Below, piece after piece: positions 32,255 through 40,104 of a DNA stretch of 57,348 nt. The notes under the pieces are model-generated. The model made no database searches. It saw only the letters and a program-made list of their open reading frames with translations, and was not told the origin of the DNA. The translations under genes were made by a program, and so were the position numbers. Source of the DNA: Terriglobia bacterium (GTDB lineage: Bacteria > Acidobacteriota > Terriglobia > Bryobacterales > Bryobacteraceae); assembly GCA_025363475.1 (NCBI GenBank), contig JANYDS010000014.1, positions 1-57,348 of the forward strand, given 5' to 3'. Position 1 is the stretch's first letter, and the number at the start of each line of letters is the position of its first letter.

Positions 32255-32492
32255 ACGCGAGAATACTTTCGAATACCTCGCGAAGAACAGCTTCCACTAC
32301 ATTCCGTCGGTTTCCAACTGCTTCATGGTTGACGTGAAGAAGCCCGCCATGGAAGCTGTGATGGCACTGCGCACCGAGTAGGTTTACGTCGGCCGCGTCT
32401 GGCCCGCGCTGCCCACTCACATCCGCGTCACGGTTGGCACGCAGGACGAGATGAATAAGTTCAAGACCGCCTTCACCAGAATCATGGCGTAG
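32253..32492 (+). pseudogene. C-terminal remnant of a HisC-like (class I/II PLP) aminotransferase
   Basis: Translation from about 32256 gives RENTFEYLAKNSFHYIPS, then VSNCFMVDVKKPAMEAV, an in-frame TAG at 32379-32381, then VYVGRVWPALPTHIRVTVGT, then QDEMNKFKTAFTRIMA and TAG at 32490. This is the characteristic tail of histidinol-phosphate aminotransferase-like proteins (SVSNCFMVDVK and a GRVWP...HVRVTVGT segment). About 80 of roughly 350-400 residues remain. The gene was too broken to be called as an ORF. Its 5' end is lost at the same junction that beheads the receptor on the other strand. Confidence 0.8.
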
Positions 32493-32537
32493 TTTTTGTG
32501 CAGTTGTGACTGCCCCGCTCCAAGGGCACCCCGTGGT

Positions 32538-32570
32538 ACCCCGGTATGTGTATGCATACCGGGGTGTTTT
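32538..32570 (+). terminator. Rho-independent terminator of the hisC-like remnant
   Basis: ACCCCGGTATG, loop TGTATG and CATACCGGGGT form a perfect 11-bp stem, followed by GTTTT. It lies 45 bp after the remnant stop codon and just before the small membrane protein gene, so it insulates that gene and is probably the original terminator of the aminotransferase gene. Confidence 0.8.
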
Positions 32571-32588
32571 CCGTTTAAGATGGAAGCT

Positions 32589-32930
32589 ATGCGCGGATGG
32601 CTGATTCACTGGTTGCTGAGCGGAGTGTCATTACTGATCGTGGCGAATATCCTGCCCGGCATTCAGGTCGACGGATTCGGCGCGGCATTGATCGCAGCGC
32701 TGGTCATCGGGGTTGTCAGCGCCACGGTGGGCCTGGTGCTCAAGATCATCCTGTTCCCGTTTGCGATTCTCTCGCTGGGTCTCATTTACCTTGTGGTGAA
32801 TGGTCTGATGCTGATGCTGGCTTCGGCACTCGTACCAGGCTTTAGGGTGCGAGGTTTCCTCACCGCGATCATCGGCTCCATCCTGCTTTCGATCGCCGAC
32901 TATGTGCTCACCCGGCTGGCCGGAGCTTAA
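32589..32930 (+). CDS. Small four-helix membrane protein, phage-holin IV/PF04020-like
   Basis: The 113-residue protein consists of about four transmembrane helices (IHWLLSGVSLLIVANILPGI, AALIAALVIGVVSATVGLVL, ILFPFAILSLGLIYLVV, AIIGSILLSIADYVL) with the conserved ANILPGIQVDGFGAA and LVPGFRVRGF segments. This is the pattern of the PF04020 'phage holin family, superfamily IV' proteins. They are common chromosomal genes of unknown function, and the holin name is not evidence of phage. Start 32589 is preferred because GGAAG lies just upstream; the ATG at 32580 would add three residues. Confidence 0.8.
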   Translation: MRGWLIHWLLSGVSLLIVANILPGIQVDGFGAALIAALVIGVVSATVGLVLKIILFPFAILSLGLIYLVVNGLMLMLASALVPGFRVRGFLTAIIGSILLSIADYVLTRLAGA

Positions 32931-32935
32931 CCAAA

Positions 32936-33325
32936 CTACTGAACGGCAATCGCGATGCTGCCAAGTGTAGCTTCAGGCGAGAGCGGATTCGGATTATCGG
33001 AATCCTGCAGATAGAACGTCATTCCGTTTCTCACCCACTTTCCTGTGCGCGCGGTGCCTGTTGTTCCGCCCCGGCTGAACAGCGTACCGTTCGGGGCATC
33101 TACATGGAATTCGGTGTGCGGTGCGTTAGTGGTCCAGCTCAGCACCGTTTCGCCCAGGATACCGTCTTCAAGAGGAATGGGGTCAGGGCTGGCGGTCAGC
33201 GTTGTCCCTGCTTTAGTGATCGCCGCTGGTGCCTTCATCTGAGGTTCCGGAGCCGGCTTTGAACAGGCGGCGAGAAACAACATCGCAGAGAGTGTGATGG
33301 ATAAGCGCGATAGTATTTTCGACAT
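32936..33325 (-). CDS. Small lipoprotein with a beta-sandwich domain
   Basis: The 129-residue protein starts at the ATG at 33325. A lipobox, LAAC, closes the signal sequence (SRLSITLSAMLFLAACSK), so it should be diacylated at Cys22. After a Pro/Ala linker comes one domain of about 90 residues (LTASPDPIPLEDGILGETVLSW, EFHVDAPNGTLFSRGG, GKWVRNGMTFYLQDSD, LGSIAI). I recognise a similar beta-sandwich unit in Acidobacterial exported proteins and next to glycosyltransferases, but cannot name a function. It is divergent from the acyltransferase across 122 bp that should hold both promoters. Confidence 0.65.
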   Translation of the reverse strand: MSKILSRLSITLSAMLFLAACSKPAPEPQMKAPAAITKAGTTLTASPDPIPLEDGILGETVLSWTTNAPHTEFHVDAPNGTLFSRGGTTGTARTGKWVRNGMTFYLQDSDNPNPLSPEATLGSIAIAVQ

Positions 33326-33447
33326 ACTCTGTATTAACCTGCCCGCCTTCAATTGTATTGCACGCCCGTCCGGCAACTGAGAATTTTGAGCTAAGCGCTT
33401 GAGCTATACTTTCGTTGGTTCTGTAACTTTAGTTCCGATCTGCGGAC

Positions 33448-34608
33448 ATGCGCCCATCACCTTCCCCATCACAGGACATCCCTCCGCGACAAAGCTCGTT
33501 GTTGCGCGACTTATTCCTGTGGTCGCCAACTCTTGCTGAAGCCGGACAGGGCCGGGACAATAATTTCAACCTGATCCGTTTCCTGGCTGCCTCAATGGTC
33601 ATACTGCACCATGCCGAAACAGGACCTCCCCGAACCCCGGTTCTCATTGATCTGGTGGAGTGGCTCACGCGTTCGCGCGAATCCACCGGGAGCCTTCCGG
33701 TACTGGTCTTCTTCGCCATCAGCGGTTTTCTGGTCACCCGCAGTTTCATGGGGCGCGGAACGAACCTGCTCACGTTCATGAGCGCGAGAGTGCTGCGCAT
33801 TTTCCCTGCGCTCTGGGTGGCCATACCGTTCACAATTATCGTTGCCAGTTTTGCCAGCGCCATGCCGTGGGGCAAATACCTCACCAGTCATCAGACCATC
33901 AAATACTGGTGGCACAATTCACTACTCTGGAATCTGGAATACAATCTGCCCGGCGCGTTTCTGCATGTGCCAAAAGCGGGTAATGTGAACGGCTCTCTCT
34001 GGACCCTTCCTGCAGAGTTCCGCATGTATGTCATTTGCGCCGCACTGGGCCTCGCGGGTCTCTATGCCATCCGCCCTGTCTTCAATGCCTTCCTGCTGAG
34101 TGTCCTGATCCTGGGTCTGGCCACCAAATACGATACGCTTCCGTTCATCGACAACATCAGTGTGGCGCAGTGGCAACTGGCGTTTTTGCTGGGCACGGCT
34201 CTTTATGTGAATCGCAATGAGATCCGTCTGAATATTCCGGTGGCGGTGGCGCTGTTGTGGGCCATGCGACTGATCGAAGCGCCGGATCTGGGCAGGCTCT
34301 ATGTGATCCCCGCCATTGCCTACGCAACGCTATGTTTCTCTCTGCATCCGGCCGTGTTTTTCCGACCGTTCACGCGCCTCGGAGATTACTCCTACGGGCT
34401 CTATATCTACGCCTTCCCGCTGCAGCAGTTGATTCTCTTCTACCACCCTGACTGGAGCTGGCCCGGGCGCCTCGCGCTGGCTTATCCCATCATTCTGGGC
34501 GTTGCAGTTCTGTCATGGCACTTCATCGAAGAGCCCGCGCTCCGTTTGAAAAAATATTTCCGTAACCAGTCACCCGCGGCACTCACCGAGCTTCCCGTAG
34601 CCAGTTGA
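33448..34608 (+). CDS. Membrane acyltransferase, OafA/YrhL (acyltransferase 3) family
   Basis: This 386-residue polytopic protein transfers acyl groups onto extracytoplasmic sugars or glycolipids. Family features are NLIRFLAASMVILHH (conserved Arg and His in helix 1), VLVFFAISGFLVTRSF, SARVLRIFPALW, and the NGSLWTLPAEFRMYV segment before the later helices. A closing HFIEEPALRLKKYF segment is also present. The ATG at 33448 gives a 35-residue cytoplasmic N-terminus. A TATACT sequence about 50 bp upstream could be part of a promoter, but no matching -35 box at normal spacing is clear. It converges on the amidase with 3 bp between stops. Confidence 0.88.
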   Translation: MRPSPSPSQDIPPRQSSLLRDLFLWSPTLAEAGQGRDNNFNLIRFLAASMVILHHAETGPPRTPVLIDLVEWLTRSRESTGSLPVLVFFAISGFLVTRSFMGRGTNLLTFMSARVLRIFPALWVAIPFTIIVASFASAMPWGKYLTSHQTIKYWWHNSLLWNLEYNLPGAFLHVPKAGNVNGSLWTLPAEFRMYVICAALGLAGLYAIRPVFNAFLLSVLILGLATKYDTLPFIDNISVAQWQLAFLLGTALYVNRNEIRLNIPVAVALLWAMRLIEAPDLGRLYVIPAIAYATLCFSLHPAVFFRPFTRLGDYSYGLYIYAFPLQQLILFYHPDWSWPGRLALAYPIILGVAVLSWHFIEEPALRLKKYFRNQSPAALTELPVAS

Positions 34609-34611
34609 GGC

Positions 34612-36321
34612 CTATGGCACAGATGGTGGCGGCACGCGCCGTTTCGTCGCCTGCTCGAACGCGAACGCCAGCTCAATCAGGCGCGGTTCGCTGCACCCCA
34701 TCCCCGTAAAACTCACGCCGAACGGCGCTGGTTTCGCGTTGAAGCCATCTGGAAACGGACGCCCGGAATTATTGGGAATTAACGCAAACGGCACAATCAC
34801 CGTCGGATATCCCGGCTTCGCCGCAATACCCGCGCCGTTCCCGCCAGGGAACAGAATCGCATCTAGATTGTTAGCTTTCATCACTTCATCAATGCCATGC
34901 GCCGCACTCAGCGCCAGGTCTTTCGCGCGGTCGATTTCATAACGCGCACGATCCGCGTCCACATCCATCTCATCGGAAACATCCAGGTTCGACTGCCCGT
35001 ATTTCAGCGAACCGGACCTCGTATGTGTAATGTTCCACTCGCGCAATTCCGTCAGCGTCTTCACCGGAGCTGCGGCACCAAGCGAGGCCAGCCATTTATT
35101 GAAATCGCGTTTCATCCCATACTTGAAAACGATGGAACAGGCAGCGTCCCTGCCCTTTCCTTCATCTGCTCCGGAACAGGTATTCCATAGCAGCGAATTC
35201 TTGTCCGGACTGGCGTCAACAACGCTGGGAATATCGGCCGGATCCACGATAACCGCTCCCTGCACTTTCAACACTTCAATCGCTTCAGCCATCACAGCGG
35301 CCAGTTCCGGCGAAAGTCCGCCGCGCACTTCCTTCGTGCCCGCAGGCGCATAGGGCGTGTAGTAGAAAGCGCGGGGAATTCCAATGCGTGCCCCTTTAAG
35401 CCCCTGTGCATTGAGGAACTTCGTGTAGTCGCGGCCCGCAGGCGGAACACAGGTGGTTGTCGCCGGGTCGTTGGGATCGGGCGCGGGGCCTTCCAGCGCA
35501 CCCAGCAAAATCGCCGCATCCGTGACCGATTTGGCCAGCGGGCCGGGCGTATCCTGATCGGCCGTAATCGGGATCACGCCATAACGGCTCACACGCCCAA
35601 CCGTGGGCTTAATACCCGCAAGCATATTCTGATTGGACGGGCTGAGGATTGACCCCGAAGTTTCCGTACCAACATTCGCGGCCCAGAAATTAGCAGCCGT
35701 ACCAACGCCCGAACTGGAACCACCTGTAGCAAGCACAGGACGCCCGTCAGCCGTAGCCTCGCGCGGATCGCGGCGCGGGTCGTACGGATTGAAACCAAAA
35801 CCATTGACCGCGTTGTAATTGGTCGGCATCGGACTGGGCGAACCTGCCACCCAATTGGCAAGTTCAGTCATGCCCGTCTTGGCGACAATAATGGCCCCCG
35901 CATCGCGGAGGTTCTTCACGAGCGTAGCCTCGTACGGCGGAATCAAACCATCAAACGCGAGGGCGCCGCCCGTCGTGGGCATATCAGTAGTGTGGATATT
36001 GTCTTTGATCGCGATGGGGATTCCATGCAAAGGCCCGCGGATACGCCCGCCCGCACGTTCGCGGTCCAGCTCATCAGCTTCCTTCAGCGCATTGGGATTC
36101 ACCACAATAGCCGCGTGCAGCTTGTCCTCATAGAGTGCGATTCTGGTCAGGTACTGAGTAACCAGTTCGCGCGACGTAAGGCGCTTCTGTTCCATCGCAG
36201 TGCGCATAGCTGGAATTCCGGCTTCGACGACGTTAAAAGCTGGCTGAGTCTGGGCGGGAAGAATCGTCGCGGCGCCAAAAAGGCCGAAAACAATGAACGA
36301 AAAGGAGCGAACTGGTTTCAT
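34612..36321 (-). CDS. Exported amidase-signature hydrolase
   Basis: The 569-residue protein starts at the ATG at 36321 with a signal peptide (SFSFIVFGLFGAATILPAQ). The Ser-cisSer-Lys triad of amidase-signature enzymes is visible: Lys in GIPIAIKDNIHT, cis-Ser in ATGGSSSGVGTAANF, and nucleophile Ser in GTETSGSILSPS. A DQDTPGPLAKSVTDAA segment follows, as usual. Secreted members hydrolyse amides or peptide amides; the substrate is unknown. It is not an obvious GatA, because of the export signal, the length and the lack of gatB/C neighbours. Confidence 0.87.
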   Translation of the reverse strand: MKPVRSFSFIVFGLFGAATILPAQTQPAFNVVEAGIPAMRTAMEQKRLTSRELVTQYLTRIALYEDKLHAAIVVNPNALKEADELDRERAGGRIRGPLHGIPIAIKDNIHTTDMPTTGGALAFDGLIPPYEATLVKNLRDAGAIIVAKTGMTELANWVAGSPSPMPTNYNAVNGFGFNPYDPRRDPREATADGRPVLATGGSSSGVGTAANFWAANVGTETSGSILSPSNQNMLAGIKPTVGRVSRYGVIPITADQDTPGPLAKSVTDAAILLGALEGPAPDPNDPATTTCVPPAGRDYTKFLNAQGLKGARIGIPRAFYYTPYAPAGTKEVRGGLSPELAAVMAEAIEVLKVQGAVIVDPADIPSVVDASPDKNSLLWNTCSGADEGKGRDAACSIVFKYGMKRDFNKWLASLGAAAPVKTLTELREWNITHTRSGSLKYGQSNLDVSDEMDVDADRARYEIDRAKDLALSAAHGIDEVMKANNLDAILFPGGNGAGIAAKPGYPTVIVPFALIPNNSGRPFPDGFNAKPAPFGVSFTGMGCSEPRLIELAFAFEQATKRRVPPPSVP

Positions 36322-36410
36322 ATGACCTCGTCTTGTATTGGAACAGATGATGCTGCCCGGCACAGACTGGGTGCATAAATGAGCTGTAGAAAGTGGCTAT
36401 AGAAAGTTTT

Positions 36411-36438
36411 GGCGGGCAATCAGCGATGATTGCCCGCC
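36411..36438. repeat. Perfect 12-bp stem hairpin downstream of the receptor gene
   Basis: GGCGGGCAATCA, loop GCGA and TGATTGCCCGCC lie 20 bp past the receptor stop at 36458 (leftward) and 90 bp before the amidase start. On the minus strand it is followed by AAAACTTT, not a T-run, so it is an atypical terminator at best. Position and strength still suggest transcript-end or RNA-stability function for the receptor mRNA. Confidence 0.6.
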
Positions 36439-36457
36439 GGATGTTTAGAACGGATGT

Positions 36458-39400
36458 TTAGAAGTGAATCTTGGCTCCCAGCTGGATCTTGCGGGACCCG
36501 CTGGTAACCGTGTTGCGAATGCGGCCAAACGTGCCGCTCGTAATATCAGCCGTCGGCGCACCGAACATCACGGAATTCGTGACGTTGGTAGCGTCGGCGC
36601 GAATCTCAAGGCTGATGCCTTCGCGGATCGGTACACGTTTCTGGAGTGAAGCATCCATTACGCCATACCAGGGTCCAATGAAGTAATTGCGCCCTGTGTT
36701 GCCGAACTGACCGGCACCGGGGGCGGAGAATTTAGCGATTTCCGCCGCGTTGAAGTACCAGATCAGACCCGTGGGCGCTTGCAGAAACGCCGAACCATCG
36801 GTGCGGCTGCAAAGGTTGCAGTTCGCCGTGCTCTGGTTAACGTTGCTCACCGTATTCGCCCCTGAGAACACCGTGAATGGGCGACCACTTGTTACCCGGC
36901 CCAGCGCCGCGATTTCCCAGCCGCCAACAATTTTATCCACCAGACCAGACGTGTTATTCAGCCAGTGCTTGCCCTTGCCGAACGGCAGTTCCACCAGGAA
37001 ATTCGTCTGCAGCGAGTGCCTGCGGTCGAAATCCGACGGAGCATAATTCAGACGGCGGTTGTTGATGTCGAACGGCGTATTCGCTGCCGTGGCAGCGTTA
37101 CCTGTACCGACAACCGTGAGCGTCGGGTCAAATGAACGTGTGTCCATCGACTTGCCCAGCGTGTAAGCCAGATTGAACGCGATGCCGTTAGTCATGCGCC
37201 GCGTAATCTGAACTTCCAGCGCATGGTAAGTGGAGTAATCGTTCGTATCAATTACATTGAGGCCGCCCAGGAACTGCGTGTAAGGAACAAACACGAACGG
37301 TTTGTTCGCGGAAAGCGCCGTCACAGACTGGCCGCTCTGCAACCGCGTGGCCAGCGAATTGGCCAGCGCGCCGACAGAATTTAACGTCAGATTGGAAGCG
37401 AACAAACGACGTACCAGCTGCGACCCGGTTTCCCCTGCAGTAAGGCGGCTGTCGGCCGAAAGCAGGCTGTTCATCAGGGCCGAATCGCCACCCCCTTTTA
37501 CGGTATTGAATGCGTCCAGAAAACCGTTGCTGTAGATCTGGTCCTGGTTGACGTTATAGGCACCCAGCAGATGATAAGCGCGGCGACCCACGTAAGCGAT
37601 ATCGATGATGGTGTTTTTTGCGATTTCCCGCTGAATATTGAACGCCCACTGGTGTGTGGTGGCGGTCTTCAGGTTGGGGTCAATCACGGTGTTGTTGCCC
37701 GAACCAAACGCTGCTGGCTGCGTCAGTGTGGAAGGTGCCGCTGCGGGTGGCAGTAAGGCAGGCAGACTGGCAAGGCGTCCGCCGCCCTGACCGAAGGAAG
37801 TATCGATCGCCGCAAAGGCTGAACCCGGCAGGTTGGGAAGAATAGTGGAGGCGATGACAAAGTCATTGATACGGTCATACGCGATCCGATAGTTAGCGCG
37901 AATGGAAGTCTTGCCTGTCCCCCACGGATCCCACGCAAAGCCAAGCGAGGGGCCGATATTCTTCATCTGGTTTTTGAAGAGATCGCCCGGAACCCACTGG
38001 ACGTTATTTGCAGGCGCGGCACCAGCCACCAGAGTCTGATTCGGAACCAGAATGTTGTTGGTGGGAGAAGTCGGCGCAAGGCGGATTTCCCAGCGCAAAC
38101 CAATATCAACCGTCAGATTGGGGCGGATCTTCCACGAATCCTGACCGTAGAACTCGAGTTCCGGATAACGTGTATCGAACTGGAATGTACCCTTGCTCCA
38201 CTGGTTGTTGCCTGTGTTAATGAAGCCGCGCTGAATCTGGCCCACGCGCCCCAGCAGGTAGTTAATGTTGTTCTGGAAAATCGGCTGGTCAAAGGCGGTG
38301 TTGAGGTCAGTCGGAAGACCAAACGAAGCCGGATTCACCGTATTGATCGCGGTGGAAAAATTAATCTCTTCAGTTGCGTTGAGACCGGCCACAGAGCCGC
38401 GCTGATCTTCTTCGCGCACCCGGCGCAGGTTGGCACCGAATTTGAAGCTGTGCGCACCGCGGTACCAGGAGAAGTTATCTACCAGCTGCCAGGTGCTGAC
38501 CACGCGCTGATTGCCAAAATCGTACTGGGCCGTGTTATCCACCGGAGTGGAGATAAAAGTGACCTTATCGATCGAAGCAGGCTGACCGAAGATCGGGTCA
38601 TAACGGTTCTGGCCGAGCACGAACTCATTCGTCATGCGGGCGTTCGGCGTAGTGCGCCAGTTGAAGGCGAAGTTGCGCGGTCCGCGAAGTGTATTCACCA
38701 GACAGGGCTGGCCGGGGAACACAGGCTGGCCGCTGTTGGTGGTATCGCAAAGGCTGTCATCGCGGCCCCACGCCACACGCCCGTAAACAACGTTCTTGCC
38801 ATTAATCACATGGTCAAGCTTGATCGTCTGATCGTGTTGGCGTTCCGACGCCTGCGCTGAAAAGTTAAAGCCCGCCGTGTTGAGTCCGTCACCCACCGTG
38901 AAATTGTTCGGCAGAGGCATGTCTTTCAACATCGCCTGAATAGTCGGGTCAAGCCCAATCCGGTTGGGGTCTGAAGTAGCAACGTTATAGGTACCGATAT
39001 TCAAGCCGGAAATCACGTTGCCATTGGAGTCAACCGTGGCGTTGGCGACACCCGCAGGCAGGTTGCGTCCACCTTTGACGTAACGCAGCACGCCGGTGCG
39101 GGCAGTAGAGGTGTAGACGGTGCGCGCAGTGTTCGCACTGGTCCGGGCACGCAGGAACTGAATTTCGCCGAAGAAGAAGGTCTTGTTCTTGCGAATAGGA
39201 CCACCAATTCCGCCACCAAAGATATTCTGCTGTAACTGGGCTTTGCCCAGATTGTCGAGGTTATTCTGCCATTCGCTGGCATTCAGACGCGGCGTGCGAT
39301 AGAACTCGAAAACATTGCCGTGGATCTGGTTACCGCCTGAGCGCGTAATCATAGCCACCTGTCCACCGCTGTTGCGGCCGTTCTCCGCAGTGTTGTTGCC

Positions 39401-40063
39401 GGTAAGAATGCGGAACTCGCTGAGCATGTCCGGGTTGACGCGAAACGAAGTGGTTTCCGACCCGCCCTGGCTGGAATCGTTAACATCAATGCCATCCAGA
39501 GTGTAATTCCATGCGCGATCACGGGCGCCGTGAACATGGCTTGAGCCACCGGTATTGGCGCCGCTCACCACGCCCGGCTGCGTGAACACCAGATTGACCG
39601 GATTGCGGCCGCGCGCACCAACGATCGGCAGATCTTCTACCGCTTTCTGCGTCACCAGATTGCCGAGGTTACCAGAAGTTGAGGTTTGAACCTGGTCAGT
39701 CGCTGCTTCCACGGTTACCTGTTCAGTAACGGCTCCAAGTTCCAGCTTGACGTTGACCCGGGAGGGCTGGCCGATGGTAACCAGGTTGTTGTGCGAAACG
39801 AAGCGCTTGAAGCCAGGCGCTTCGGCCTCGATTGCATACGCTCCGGGCTGGATGGCGTCAAAAATCCATGTGCCTGACGATGAAGTGGTAGTAGTGAAAA
39901 CCACTCCGGTGGTTTCGCTTGTCAGCTTGATGCTGGCGCCGGCAACAGTAGCACCGGCAGGATCAGCCACGCTGCCATCAATGCGGGAAGTTGTACCCTG
40001 GCCGTAAAGAAAGCTACAGGTGCCCAGCAGGGCCAGCGCTGTAAGGAATCGGAGGTTTCGCAT
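36458..40063 (-). CDS. Full-length TonB-type outer-membrane receptor with carboxypeptidase-regulatory domain (Oar-like)
   Basis: This is a 1201-residue protein. Its signal peptide is MRNLRFLTALALLGTCSFLYG. Residues 25-112 are a CarboxypepD_reg-like domain (IDGSVADPAGATVAGASIKL, GTWIFDAIQPGAYAIEAEAPGFK). Residues about 120-240 are plug-like (EDLPIVGARGRNPVNLV, YTLDGIDVNDSSQGG, NPDMLSEFRIL, GRNSGGQVAMITRSG). A 22-stranded-type barrel is expected after that, ending with a KIQLGAKIHF terminus (final aromatic). Such receptors import or bind large ligands or act in surface assembly; the ligand is unknown. It follows the kinase gene by 41 bp on the same strand. This intact copy gives the reference length for judging the headless copy at 29882-32254. 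Confidence 0.92.
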   Translation of the reverse strand: MRNLRFLTALALLGTCSFLYGQGTTSRIDGSVADPAGATVAGASIKLTSETTGVVFTTTTSSSGTWIFDAIQPGAYAIEAEAPGFKRFVSHNNLVTIGQPSRVNVKLELGAVTEQVTVEAATDQVQTSTSGNLGNLVTQKAVEDLPIVGARGRNPVNLVFTQPGVVSGANTGGSSHVHGARDRAWNYTLDGIDVNDSSQGGSETTSFRVNPDMLSEFRILTGNNTAENGRNSGGQVAMITRSGGNQIHGNVFEFYRTPRLNASEWQNNLDNLGKAQLQQNIFGGGIGGPIRKNKTFFFGEIQFLRARTSANTARTVYTSTARTGVLRYVKGGRNLPAGVANATVDSNGNVISGLNIGTYNVATSDPNRIGLDPTIQAMLKDMPLPNNFTVGDGLNTAGFNFSAQASERQHDQTIKLDHVINGKNVVYGRVAWGRDDSLCDTTNSGQPVFPGQPCLVNTLRGPRNFAFNWRTTPNARMTNEFVLGQNRYDPIFGQPASIDKVTFISTPVDNTAQYDFGNQRVVSTWQLVDNFSWYRGAHSFKFGANLRRVREEDQRGSVAGLNATEEINFSTAINTVNPASFGLPTDLNTAFDQPIFQNNINYLLGRVGQIQRGFINTGNNQWSKGTFQFDTRYPELEFYGQDSWKIRPNLTVDIGLRWEIRLAPTSPTNNILVPNQTLVAGAAPANNVQWVPGDLFKNQMKNIGPSLGFAWDPWGTGKTSIRANYRIAYDRINDFVIASTILPNLPGSAFAAIDTSFGQGGGRLASLPALLPPAAAPSTLTQPAAFGSGNNTVIDPNLKTATTHQWAFNIQREIAKNTIIDIAYVGRRAYHLLGAYNVNQDQIYSNGFLDAFNTVKGGGDSALMNSLLSADSRLTAGETGSQLVRRLFASNLTLNSVGALANSLATRLQSGQSVTALSANKPFVFVPYTQFLGGLNVIDTNDYSTYHALEVQITRRMTNGIAFNLAYTLGKSMDTRSFDPTLTVVGTGNAATAANTPFDINNRRLNYAPSDFDRRHSLQTNFLVELPFGKGKHWLNNTSGLVDKIVGGWEIAALGRVTSGRPFTVFSGANTVSNVNQSTANCNLCSRTDGSAFLQAPTGLIWYFNAAEIAKFSAPGAGQFGNTGRNYFIGPWYGVMDASLQKRVPIREGISLEIRADATNVTNSVMFGAPTADITSGTFGRIRNTVTSGSRKIQLGAKIHF

Positions 40064-40104
40064 AACTTGCGATTTTAACAGTTCCGTTACAAAATTTTGC
40101 TGTT

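Noticed and set aside
32589-32930. Prophage holin
   Set aside because: PF04020-type proteins are ordinary chromosomal membrane proteins; no endolysin or phage genes are near.
33388-33410. Sigma-70 promoter for the acyltransferase (TATACT with upstream TTGAGC)
   Set aside because: The spacing between the boxes is about 13 bp, too short for a standard promoter, so only the -10-like element is mentioned.
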